Source: Annulohypoxylon bovei var. microspora (Eukaryota > Ascomycota > Sordariomycetes > Xylariales > Hypoxylaceae). Taken from it: a stretch of DNA of 64,000 nucleotides. Positions 10,438 to 20,684 of the stretch are shown here, piece by piece. The DNA lies in the NCBI GenBank assembly GCA_022836615.1, contig MU405265.1, positions 62,001-126,000 on the forward strand, in the 5' to 3' direction. The notes under the pieces are model-generated. The model had not been told where the DNA came from. It made no database searches and saw only the letters and a program-made list of their open reading frames with translations. The stretch's first letter is position 1. Each line of letters starts with the position of its first letter. Made by a program: the position numbers and the translations under genes.

Positions 10438-11293
10438 AGTAGATAGAGGTAGTGGTGGATGATGTTTTGTGCGGGTTGGGAGCGTTGTTTGGATGCTTCT
10501 CGTTGGAAGAAAAAGATGAAAAGGTAGTGATTGTTAGAACGGTACGACGGTTTTCGAGGTTTCTTATAAAGAGAACTTCTAGGAAGCTAGTGTGATTTTT
10601 GTTCGTGACCGCCCGATGAAAAGAACAAGGTGGAATAGCAAGTGTTCATCACCTAGGTAACTAGGTAGTTGGCGTTGTCTACTAACAAACAGAGCCAGGT
10701 GACTAATAAATCATCAACACCCACACCAACTGAGTTCTGATTAACTAAGAGTACCTCCAAGTTAGGTGAGCAGTCTCCGCTTACCAAACCCTTCAAGGCT
10801 AGGTACCTACAGACAACTACCAATCAAGGCATCATGTGTATGGCTCGTACGGGAGGCTCACCAGCTTACTTGGTCAGATTTTTATATATGTATAGTCTAC
10901 TAGTGGATGCGGTAGTAACGAAGCTGATTCATAAGAAGCTCTAAAACTATCTAGATACATAGGATTATGGCATACATGTAGGTCCAACCCTTTACCTCCG
11001 CTATCTCATAACTAGCTACTAACAGGTCTCCCCCCAACAGATCTGGCCTCTGATGGACCCTGTGAATACCCCAAAGGTGGCTAACCCGATGCTATTTAAG
11101 CATTGAAGTTGTAGCTTCCGGCTAGACCGTTAAGGGGGTCAATGACGGAAGGGTTAAACAAGAACCACTATTATCTGAATTGTGTTTTGAAATTCTCCCG
11201 AGGTTCCTTAAGATTGGCCTCGATCCGTTTCTTCCAGTAACTTGTCTTACGGACAAGCTATGGATCAAATCTAATAGCGTGGGACTTAACCAT
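10438..11293. other. Intergenic, no gene seen
   Basis: Sequence between zinc-finger paralogue A and the relic copy. It includes one exact TAGGTACCTA palindrome at 10800-10809 and nearby TAGGTA motifs around 10650-10672. No supported gene. Confidence 0.3.
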
Positions 11294-11538
11294 TTAAATG
11301 TCGTCCTTGCTGGACATGTTATGCTTTCGTATATGTCGTATAAGCGTTTTCCCCGTCACCGGCCGCCGCTTCTGAACATGTCTGTTTAGAGGTTGGCCTT
11401 AATATGGCTGTAAAGCTCGCGGTTGGTGCTGAATTATTCAACACACGCACCCCAGTGACAGCGGGTTCCGATGTGTACGGTTTGCTTGTGACGTGTGAAT
11501 ATCACTTTGTCGCGAACTGACGTTGACAAATGTCGCAG
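11294..11538 (-). pseudogene. Relic of a third C2H2 zinc-finger paralogue
   Basis: On the minus strand, pieces of the same three-finger domain as the flanking genes are readable across different frames. CDICQRQFATK is followed by a frame change into FTRHKQTVHIGTRCHWGACVE, then an in-frame TAA. Further on come TNRELYSHIKA and, after more damage, LIRHIRKHNMSSKDD with a stop at 11294. Order and spacing match the intact copies at 9637-10175 and 13283-13804. At least one frameshift and one stop break it, so it cannot encode the full domain. The frame changes were deduced by eye. Confidence 0.75.
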
Positions 11539-13282
11539 GCTAAGCTTTGTTGCTCATGCGGGTGTTCTTGGGTTCCGGCTCTGGGAGATGGGGCAGAAGC
11601 AGGCTGCTCCGCACTTGACGATTAGAGACTAAAACTTATACGATAAAATTAGCAAGTCGGTTATCGAAGTACGGGAAGGAAACTGAGGGTACTGGTTTGG
11701 AGGCGTAGTATGGTAAAATTGATAAAATGTATGGTGGAAAAAAGGGTAAGATTTAGAGATGTGAAGGTGTTGGAAACGGTAGATGAAGGAAGAATGAATG
11801 ATGCTTACCTTTTACATCCACATCTTGTGTAGCATCCACCATTGATAGAGCTCCCAAGGTCCCCCGAGTATCGATTGATAGAATCAGAAGCGACAGGACG
11901 TTGACGTTTGTGTTTACAAAAGTATAACTTCTTAAAAAGTAAAATCGGAAGGTAGAAAGAGGGTACCAAAGTTGCTATCTTGAGCAACTTAGGTGGGTAG
12001 ATAAATAATGCCCTTAACGTGTATTCGAGTGAATACAGTTTTCTCATATGCAAACAGAAGAGCTTATATTTCTCTGTAAAGAAAAGATGTTGCGGTAAAA
12101 CGTGGGATCCATTGCTAGCTATGCAGCTACAGTGGTATATGCGTGACAAAAAAAAGAAAGAAAGAAAGAACGTCGAGAATTTTCTAAGATAAATGTGTGT
12201 TGAACCCCTCGGGCGGTGACGGTCTACAGAAACGGTACGTACCAACGCGCCGACGCGTCGTAGAATAGTACCTGGGTACCTACCCAGGTACATTAGACCT
12301 TTCTCTCTCGTCAGACTACGATACCAACGGTTTTAAGATGTGTCACCATGGCAAGTCTATTTTTTATGTCAATTGCGCAACTCCTTATCACGTGACACCC
12401 TCTTTTCTCTCACCATAATGTGAATCCCACATACCATTGTATAGTACATGTGGTCCATTTGGAAATTATATTCTTCAAAGCTCTACATGGCCAAGAAGCT
12501 TCATTTCTCGCACTTCCCTAATTATGAATAGTACATTGAAAACTCGTATATGTGAATGATTCGTACATAAGTGGATGCGCGCGGTGGTTAAAGCAAAGGG
12601 TGTCACGTGACTAAGAAAAGGGGCTCGGTATATCATAGAATCAATACTGTCTTAACGATAGTTACCTACTAACTAGGTAGGCATAGTGAATTAAACTGTA
12701 TTCATGGAAGTACCTAGCTAAATATCTTATATGGCCAAAATAACATCACATAAGTGCCCCTTTTATGAGTAATACTGTGTAGTTAGTTATTCCGCTGACA
12801 CATAAAGAAAAACAGTCTTATTTGTACTTGGGGGCACTTAATTTAACATTATTCTGACGGCTTAAGAGACTCTAAGTGCATGTGCTGATATGTACTATTT
12901 CTTCTGAAATTTGCTGCCTTGGGTCTTGACAAGTGCATTTAATATCTTGGAAACTTCCAAGTTTTCCCTTTCATTTCTTTCTTTTTTCACATATCCTCTA
13001 TACAAAACAACTTACTTACATTCTACATAAACTACCTAGTATTCAGTATCATATTAACTCAACCTTTAGAATTTGTTTACCTAACTCTTGGGCGTCCTCT
13101 CATGATGGCTTACAATATTGTGTTTGAAAGTTAGTATTCCTAAGTTTCATTTTATCCTTTTATCCTGCCCATCCTAACACCTTCACGCCCACACCTCTTT
13201 CATTTTACTTTCTTTGAACCCAGGTTTCACAGCTTCGAGTCTGTTAGCCCTCATAGCCGCAGAACCATGTCCAGAATACTTT
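11539..13282. other. AT-rich intergenic stretch, no gene supported
   Basis: A 162-codon minus-strand open frame spans 11805-12293 but is Phe/Tyr/Leu-rich with no domain and looks like chance openness in AT-rich DNA. The stretch contains a 24-bp perfect inverted repeat at 12268-12291 and two CACGTGA motifs (12388-12395 and 12602-12611). Pyrimidine-rich sequence at about 12935-13220 probably includes the leader of zinc-finger paralogue B. Confidence 0.35.
12268..12291. repeat. Perfect 11-bp inverted repeat with 2-nt spacer
   Basis: GTACCTGGGTA at 12268-12278 is mirrored by TACCCAGGTAC at 12281-12291 around a CC spacer. A second small palindrome (CGACGCGTCG) sits at 12251-12260. Function unknown; could be a dyad binding site or a hairpin. 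Confidence 0.85.
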
Positions 13283-13804
13283 ATGATCTCAAGAAAATCA
13301 CTAACGTATCCAAATTCAGAAGTTCATGTCACCAGTGATGATGCTCCACCTAATCCAGCCAATCTTTCCCAGGGGCCAGAGGTTCAAAGTCTGGTAGGAG
13401 GAAATCTATTACCCGGTTACCAGCAAACCCCAGCAGCAACCATTGCCACTCGAGAGGCAGGAGTAATGCCACCCACCTCCGAGGGCCACGTTGAAGAACA
13501 GGATCCCCAACCCATTATTTGCCAGGAATGCAATGGAGAGTTCAAGACCCAAGATATCCTGAAACGGCACAGGAAAACTCGACACGTCGGCACGCGATGT
13601 CACTGGGGGGGATGCCAACAAGATCTCGGCACCACGAAGGATCTATACGCACATCTACGAGAACACCAACGAGAAGCATCAGTAAATGATGAAAGTGGTA
13701 GCACCATCTGCCACTGGCCTGGATGTGGCCGTAGCCATAATGGGAAAGGAGAGGTGATGCGCCAGATTCGGAAGCACAATTCCGACGAGTCGGGGCGGAG
13801 CTAA
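13283..13804 (+). CDS. C2H2 zinc-finger protein, paralogue B
   Basis: Related to the minus-strand zinc-finger gene 3 kb upstream. The first in-frame ATG is at 13283 (MISRKSL...); the frame is open further upstream to about 13214, so an additional 5' exon cannot be excluded. From 13283 the product is 173 aa. An acidic/Pro-rich N-terminal region is followed by CQECNGEFKTQDILKRHRKT (finger 1), CHWGGCQQDLGTTKDLYAHL (finger 2) and CHWPGCGRSHNGKGEVMRQI plus RKH (finger 3). In finger 3 the first zinc-binding His found in paralogue A (RHIKMH) is Gln (RQIRKH), so this finger probably binds zinc poorly or not at all. Target unknown. Confidence 0.75.
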   Translation: MISRKSLTYPNSEVHVTSDDAPPNPANLSQGPEVQSLVGGNLLPGYQQTPAATIATREAGVMPPTSEGHVEEQDPQPIICQECNGEFKTQDILKRHRKTRHVGTRCHWGGCQQDLGTTKDLYAHLREHQREASVNDESGSTICHWPGCGRSHNGKGEVMRQIRKHNSDESGRS

Positions 13805-14275
13805 GGCGAGGGAATTATAGACGAGCGAGTAATATAGACATTTATTACTTATAAGCAATAAAGTTATTAGCCCTCACTTTAGAAGCTTCCTAAATTTGTT
13901 ATGATCCTGACGTCAGAAACGCAGAGCATGTTCAAGCACGGGTTAGGGTTAAGTTATGTACGTATGTATCCTGAGATCAATTCGAGACCAATCTGAGATT
14001 GGTCTAAGACTGAGCTTTTAAGTGGACCCAAGACCAATCATTAGCTCATTATGTAAGCTGAACTTAGTCTTGGCACGCGGGGATTTCGGAGGTAACATAA
14101 CCCTATCGGCGATTAGGAGCCTGTGAATTTTCAAATCTCTCCAACCTCACAATTTCAAGGTAAACATTCACATCAATTCAAACACTAATCACAATCGAGG
14201 TTAGGTAAGATTTGCGTATAGCAATTAAATATATTCATAATATCTAACATAGGTATCCAAACTTTCACACGTTCT
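13805..14275. other. Intergenic with paired CCAAT boxes
   Basis: No gene seen. A 9-bp inverted repeat AGACCAATC-TGA-GATTGGTCT at 13985-14005 places two CCAAT boxes face to face, and a third copy of AGACCAATC follows at 14031. CCAAT is the core of the fungal CBC/HAP complex site. The region lies between the 3' ends of zinc-finger paralogue B and the GH43 gene, so a promoter role is not obvious. Confidence 0.4.
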
Positions 14276-15387
14276 CTACGCAGGATACGCCGCTGCAAGA
14301 GCATCGTACTCAGCCTGGGTCAGCGGTGTCACAGAGCCATGCTTTAAACCCGTCGGGAAGCCAGTTGTGCTCGACTTTGTGTAACCTCCGGAACGGACAG
14401 TCGTCGACTGATAAGGTATATACTGCGTGTAATCGTCCAAGAGCAGATGGTACAGCCCAGGCGTCACATTATCAGCGAAGCTGGCCGGGCCCTCGCGTGG
14501 AATATCTGTCGTCGCGTACCCGATACGCGTCCAGGTGCCGAATAGGCCGCCTGTGGTAACTTCCTCGACGATCTGCTGGGTCGTCTCGTTCTTGTAGTAG
14601 CGCGCGAAGTTTCCGGGCGTCCCGAGGTACTGAAACTCCTGGTCGATCACCGGCGTGTCGAGCACCATGTAGTCCTTTGGCTCGCTGAAGGTCGCGAAGT
14701 CCTTAGTCGTCGCGTACCGGATTTTGTCGAGGCTTGCAGTACCGGTGTGGTCCGTGTCGGATGCGGCATACTCGCGCGATGACCAGAATAGGTAATATTG
14801 CGATGTCGTGTCATCCCAGACGGCAGAGGGAGCCCAGGCCATACCTGCGGTATCTGCCTCGATACTATGGGGTGTATTCTAGTTAGGAGCTACGAAATTA
14901 TTTAAGTGGAAGAATACTGCTCACGTTCTTAAGGTAGAACCAGACCAATTGACCAAGTCGGTCGATTTCCACACGACGATGCCGCGGCTTCCGTGTCGCG
15001 TGGCCGTGTCCCATGAGAATCCAGATACTTCAACGTCAAGGTCTGTTCGGTAATTAGCGAAAATGAACTTGAACTTTACATTAGACTTGAATGATCTAAG
15101 CACATACCGGTACCAAGCATATACCACTCGGACCGAGCGGAGTTCGTGGCGAGGAAGATATCTCTCACAGCCTCCGTCCCAACCGTCGAAGTTAGAACCG
15201 GATCACCACCGTTCAAGAAGCTGAAGCTCGTTGCACTGTTGCCCTCTGAGAGGTGAAACTGAACTTTCGGGGTAGCATCGCTAAAGGTCGAGATAAGGTA
15301 TCCGACGTAATTCGAAGCTCGCGGCGTAGGATTCGCAATTGCGACGCCGGCTAGGGCCGCTGTAAGTAGAATAGACGGTGCATACAT
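14276..15387 (-). CDS. Secreted glycoside hydrolase family 43 protein
   Basis: Probable extracellular arabinan- or xylan-side-chain-degrading enzyme. The three exons are 15387-15108, 15042-14925 and 14864-14276. Introns have GTATGT/...GAACAG and GTGAGC/...CCATAG signals; joined frames give 328 aa. The N-terminus MYAPSILLTAALAGVAIA is a signal peptide. Family signatures in order are: YLISTFSD near the N-terminus, VRDIFLATN (conserved Asp thought to tune the acid pKa), DLDVEVSGFSWD after the first junction, STDLVNWS, TAGMAWAPSAVWDD across the second junction, and REGPASF, whose Glu fits the general acid. The usual WAPE is WAPS here. Length fits a single five-bladed propeller without a carbohydrate-binding module. 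The exact substrate cannot be read from sequence. Confidence 0.88.
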
Positions 15388-16014
15388 TTTGAGTGTTGGT
15401 ATATTCCTGTCTATCCTCGATGAGCTTGACAGGGAAATTTACTCACTTAACGACATTCCCTAGAGCAGAATAAATAGACATCTTCGGCGACACGTGGACG
15501 CGGAAGTGGATGTCGTCGTGAGGTCCCCGATTGTCGTTCAGTGGACGGAGAAACTGGATTAATTATGGCGGCAACGTCCGTGGTGATGCTACAGTAAACC
15601 CGGTTTAGCGACGCTGTTCCTGACTCCACACTCCTCAATTCGGCATATACGAACGGGGCATTGCGGAGAACCTAGCTTCTCTTCAGATGCGCTCCAATCC
15701 CATCTACGAATAAGCCCCAACTGGAAAATCTATTTCTGGCGTCACCGATCACGTCGTATGGGATGCCAAGAAGAAGAATGAAACGATCTGAAAGGCTTGT
15801 TATATGGAGCTACGGGTATACAAACCGAGGTATCCATTATCACGAGCTACATCAGACGTTTGGTGAAATAGACAAAGTATGTATGAAATTCAGTGTTAAA
15901 CTGTATTGTATGCTTATGCTAATGCAAGTTGAACATAATAAATCCCGCCTCTTCAGAGGTCCCTAGCCAGGGTATAATGCCTTCCCAAAAATGAATAAAA
16001 ACCCATCCGTACTC
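15388..16014. promoter_or_regulatory. Upstream region of the GH43 gene
   Basis: The GH43 gene reads away from this gap, and the MFS transporter gene on the same strand ends at 16015. The stretch therefore holds the GH43 promoter and the transporter 3' flank. No defined element recognised. Confidence 0.3.
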
Positions 16015-17937
16015 CTATCCCAAAAGTTTCTCATCCTCCTCGCCTTCGAGGAGAATTTCATGCCCACTCCCTTCATAAATAAACATGGCCGATGCGCATC
16101 CTAGTGCGGAAACTACCGCGACAGCCCACCAACTCGCGCCAACCATTCCCATCTCTAGGCCTTCGCCATACCACCACCCACCAACAACGGGTCCGACTGT
16201 CCGGAAACCGGCCGAGACGCTCTGTCCGAGGCCGTGGACAAGACCCAACACGCTCGGGTGCGGACTGCAGTTGTTCAGTAATATAATGCTAGCTGGCAGC
16301 GTAACAGTGCGCGCCATGACTTGGAGTAGCTGGACCAAGGTCATGTAAAGCCAGATGACGGGGCCGGACGCGGGCGCCGGCGACTCGGTAGATGAAGGAA
16401 GAACCGCAAGATAAGGCGCTAGAAAATACGCCACAGGAAATAGTGGCAGAAACCACCGGAATCCACGCAGGGTCCCTAGGCGCGCATGTACAGGTGGATA
16501 TAAGAAAATTTGGAGAGCCATGCCTAGAACACCTAGGATGGATGTCGCGAGGCCGACTGTCGCCGCAGGCATGCCCATGCCACCGGTGAATTCCCATGGC
16601 AGCGATCGAGCCGCCTCCAGCGACGAACGGGGCGTGGATAGAAATAGGGTCCACAAGTTCGTGAAGGCACCGAGCTGGAAATCGTAGAAGGCTTCGGTGA
16701 TCAGAGTGAATATGACGTTTCGCGTCCATACACGGCTGAATGGCAGCGTTCGTCCGTCTCGCTTATGTTGAGATATAATAGGAGGTAATGATTCGTCATC
16801 GCTGTCCTTAGATTCTGATAGGGCGTCCGGAGAATCCCAGGGCTGAAGCTTGAAAAAGCCATACTGTTGAGTGGGTTTTCCGAAGAAGTATTCTTTTATT
16901 TGGGAAGCAAGACGCAATCCGACGTCCTCTTTGCCTTTCCTCTTGCTCGATGTCTACGCTAGTCAGCAGGAATTCAGTGAGGGTGGGAGTGCGGGCACGC
17001 TTTACCTCTTCAAGAGCGAAAAACACGATCAAGGTTGTGATAGATAATGTGATGGCATTCAGGACGCTCGGCAGCGCATAGGGGTACTTTTGGATCCAGT
17101 CGAACCCGAAACAAGCACCCTCACCGAAAATACCAGGTAGACTCCTTGAGGTATCTGCTAGTAGGCCTCCCATCACTAACATAATATTAGAATCAAAGCA
17201 AGGCCTTGTTGGTAGCGCGACGGAAACTTACAAGGTCCCAGCGTATTAGCTACGCTGAAGCTGATAGGAAGTATCAAAAATGCCCTCGACTGATATTTCC
17301 TCTCTACGGTAATCTCCGCAATCATGGTTCGTCTAGATGGCATTAGATGATATACAATCTACTAGGCATTCCAAAATTGTCTTTCAACTCACATTATTCC
17401 AACGGTGCCATTGATGCCACCTCCCGCGGCACGAAAGAATACGGCCCATGCGAAACTAGTCGAAAATCCATAGCCTATGCACGATATGGCTGTACCGAGA
17501 AGCCCTATGAGGAGAACTCGTTTACGTCCGCACCAGCTAGCATCCGCAGCTTTACCCCAAAGGAATGCAGTCAAGACTTGTGCACCGGTGAAAGCACCTT
17601 GTAATATGCCGGCTTGGCTCGAGACCTGGGCGTCGGAAAGAGTACCGTCGAGGCTCTTCAGTTGGAAGAAGACATAAGCCTGCAAGGATGCGACTTGTAG
17701 AAAGTCTACGAGGCGACATATGAATAGAATCGCTAACTGATCTTTCCTAGGGAGAGACATCCATGTCGTTTCCGTGGGGCCACTCTTTGATTTTAACGAC
17801 TCGGCATCGCTGACGCTCTCACTATCGATATCGAACTCTCCCGGCGCTGGTAACCTTTCGGCGGCTCTCTTCTCCATGGTCGCCAAGTCTACCGACGTTG
17901 TTCTAGCATGGCGCATTTGGGCCAGGCGTTTCTCCAT
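16015..17937 (-). CDS. Major facilitator superfamily transporter (DHA1-like)
   Basis: Predicted 584-aa plasma or vacuolar membrane transporter. Exons are 17937-17393, 17332-17232, 17175-17006 and 16953-16015; each junction keeps frame. The start is the ATG at 17937 (MEKRLAQMRHARTTSVD); the open frame further upstream lacks an ATG. An acidic cytosolic tail (about residues 25-55) precedes the first helix. Loop 2-3 carries LWGKAADASWCGRKRVLL, a variant of the MFS GxxxDxxGRR motif. Helix 5 region RAAGGGINGTVGI continues across the first intron into RTMIAEIT, and GPLMGGLLADT is split by the second. The pattern matches the YCR023C-like/ZIF1-like group of DHA1 antiporters. A long soluble loop lies in the middle (around residues 272-330). 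Substrate unknown. The divergent partner is the arylsulfotransferase-like gene at 18860. Confidence 0.85.
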
Positions 17938-18859
17938 GGTTAAACTATGTCTACACGCCAAGACAAAAAGAAATCGGTGATATAATGACAATGATATCAA
18001 AAGAAGGACATGGAATTTGAACGGTAATATGAAGAAAAGAAAACACACAATAGAAGACAATCAGATCGCACACTGATTACCTAGAAGATAGCAGATTCAA
18101 CATTGGCTAAGGATATGGATATGAATATGAATATTACAATACCTACATACTTAGGGAGGTACCCAGAGAATAATAATAAAAAGATGGGCTTGATAGACTC
18201 CGAAGTCTCCGCCACTTAACTCGAGCTACTTACGCAGCACCGCCCGCGTTATCGCCGACTGCGTGGCATCAAATCTCGAGACTGCGTAAGAGTCGCATGT
18301 TGTGCAGACGACCAGCAATAGCCAACCAGTGGCTCGCCCGCGATCCATCATTTGCGCCTCAAAGACTTATGAAGCTGCTAGGATGTGTGGTTGGAAAAAA
18401 GGTGGGCGTGGAGCCGCCGCCTAGATTGGTAAAAGATCTTAGCAGGCCGCGTGTCGACGCAATGCTTGATTCCAATAGCATTGTGGGGACTCGTCAACTC
18501 CAAACCACGCATACTACCCATGCTGAAAATCGTAATCACCGTTTCGAAACACCAATTCACAGCCACCTGAGCTATGCTTAGGAAAATTTCCTAAAGTAGT
18601 CCGTCCTATGATTGGCCTCGAGGTTATGTGGGATCAGACCAATGTACGTATCATTGTACGTAGCATGCATAGTGATAGGAGTTGGTGGTTTAGAATTATG
18701 TTGAACCGGTGTAAGATGAATGTAATCTTCATTATGTAGGATGTCCCCAGTATCCCGGTGCTCATCAAATGTCTAACACCCTCTCGAGCCCCCTTTTCTA
18801 TTCATGTCTCGTTAATGTCTCGTTGATTTCGGCGTAAGGCGTGGTAACACAACTCTACA
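17938..18859. promoter_or_regulatory. Shared divergent promoter region (MFS and ASST-like genes)
   Basis: About 0.9 kb separates two divergently transcribed genes, so both promoters must lie here. It contains a tandem near-repeat of TGTACGTA around 18642-18662. Small open frames at 18297-18581 are on both strands and look random. Confidence 0.45.
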
Positions 18860-20684
18860 ATGTTGTCATCATGGGCCTTCTTTCTTGTCGCCGCCGGCGT
18901 TGCTACCGGAATACCTTCTAAACCCACCGCCGGTTCCTACGATTTTGGTTACGAACACGATGCGTATGGCGCGCATCCTTTGACAGTGTTCAAGTCGGCA
19001 GCCGAGCTGGAGGTGCCAAAGCTCGATGTGTTGCAGTCGAGCAAATTATGCGAATCGTCACTCTATACCCTTCTAACTCCCCGAGGTGGCGCCACGCGAA
19101 AACCACAGACTACTATTCTTGATAGCAATGGAGATTTAATATGGACGTCGGGCTGGAACGGACAACAGCTATACAACTTAATGGTCCAGGAGTACAAGGG
19201 TCAGAATTACTTGACCTTCTGGGCTGGAAACGATGCAGTTGGCGGACATGGTGCCGGGACTGTCATCATGGTAAGAGATATATTAGAATCCAGCATCACG
19301 TGGCACCAATATTAACAGATAATAGCTGGATAATACCTATACTTTATTTAAAGAAGTCAGGGCAGCTTATGGGATGGACGCAGATTTGCACGACTTTCGA
19401 ATTACTAAAGATGGAACTGCCCTGATCACAGTATACGAAATTGTCCATCGAGATCTTAACGAAGTCGGGAAGAACCATATCGGCCCGGTATGGGACTGTC
19501 TGATCCAAGAAATCGACTTGGAGTCGGGGCTTGCCGTATTCCAATGGCGGGCGCTGGATCACTGGAATTTGGCCGATACTTACAGAGAGATCGGCGGCGA
19601 CGGGGAAGGTGATCGTGCGTACGACTTCTTCCACATGAACAGTATCGACAAAGATGCCCGAGGCAACTATCTTACTTCGAGCCGTTACATGCACGCCCTA
19701 ACCTACATCAACGGCACCACCGGCGAAGTAATATGGATTCTCGGCGGCAAGAGGAATATGTTCCGAGACTTGTCGAATGGCACAGCAACCAACTTCGCCT
19801 TCCAACACGATGCGCGATGGTCCGGCAACGATACCATCACCATCTTCGATAACGGCGTCGACGATGCCCATCGCGACATCGCCGATACCCGAGGTCTAAA
19901 GCTAAGAGTCAACGAGCAAGATATGACCGTCGAGGTGGTGACGGAATACTTCAACCCGCACAAGATTCACGGCATTTCGCAGGGATCTTTCCAGTCCCTA
20001 TCCAACGGCAACGTCCTCCTCGGCTACGGAAACTCCGCGGCATTTACAGAGTATGCGAGCAACGGCGACGTCCTCTGCGACACGCATTTCGGGCCGGAGA
20101 GCCGGTTCGGGTCGGCGGAGGTGCAGTCGTATCGCGTGTACAAGTACGAGTGGCATGGGTGGCCGAGGACGATTCCGTCATCGGCCCTACGAATAAACAG
20201 CGCACGAAGCTGGAGCTTTTTCGTGAGCTGGAATGGAGCGACGGAAGTGTCGAAGTGGATTCTCCAGGGGTCCAACAGCTCCAATACTACGGAAGAAGAG
20301 TGGACGGAGCTTAACCGAACAAGGAGGATGGGCTTCGAGACCGCGTTCGAGATACGCAAGTCGTATCCTTCATACCTGAGAGCAGTCGCCGTGCATTCGG
20401 AGGGACATATGCTGGGCGTCAGCGAGCCTCTCGACGTACAGGCCATAAAGGAAGAGGTGAGCCCTGACCTGATCTCACCCCTAAATCAACAACGACCACC
20501 CATTGACCCGACGCAGCTTGTATACACGTACGGATTTAATTTCACAGACGACGAGGTCTGGGTGGCACAGATTGCGATGGCATGCGGTGGAGTTTTTGTT
20601 ATAGGAGTACTTTTACGGATGGGAATAGTGGCATGGGATACCCGGAGGAGAGCATATCAACCAGTTTCGACTGAACCTAGTTAA
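18860..20684 (+). CDS. Arylsulfotransferase (ASST)-family secreted/membrane protein
   Basis: Fungal member of the ASST beta-propeller family. Bacterial relatives move sulfate between phenols; fungal substrates are not established. Exons are 18860-19270 and 19326-20684, with a GTAAGA...ATAATAG intron of 55 nt in phase 0, giving 589 aa. The N-terminal MLSSWAFFLVAAGVATG is a signal peptide. Family segments are: LLTPRGG, TILDSNGDLIW, GHGAGTVIM|LDNTY across the junction, DLHDFRITKDGTALITVY, FFHMNSIDKDARGNYLTSSR, GEVIWILGGK, FAFQHDARW, ITIFDNGVD and GSFQSLSNGNVLLGYG. A C-terminal hydrophobic segment (VAQIAMACGGVFVIGVLL) followed by basic residues suggests a type I membrane anchor. Several NxS/T sites fit secretion. 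It is divergent from the MFS gene. Confidence 0.88.

Noticed and set aside
11805..12293. 162-codon minus-strand open frame
   Set aside because: Phe/Tyr/Leu-rich AT-driven composition, no domain, signal or family resemblance; it overlaps a perfect DNA palindrome at its start.
13936..13956. TTAGGG-like sequence as an internal telomere repeat
   Set aside because: Only one to two imperfect units (GGGTTAGGGTTAAG); too short to count as a telomeric tract.
17938..18060. Longer N-terminus for the MFS transporter with an extra hydrophobic segment
   Set aside because: The open frame upstream of 17937 has no ATG start, and the ATG at 17937 has a good context and begins the expected charged cytosolic tail.
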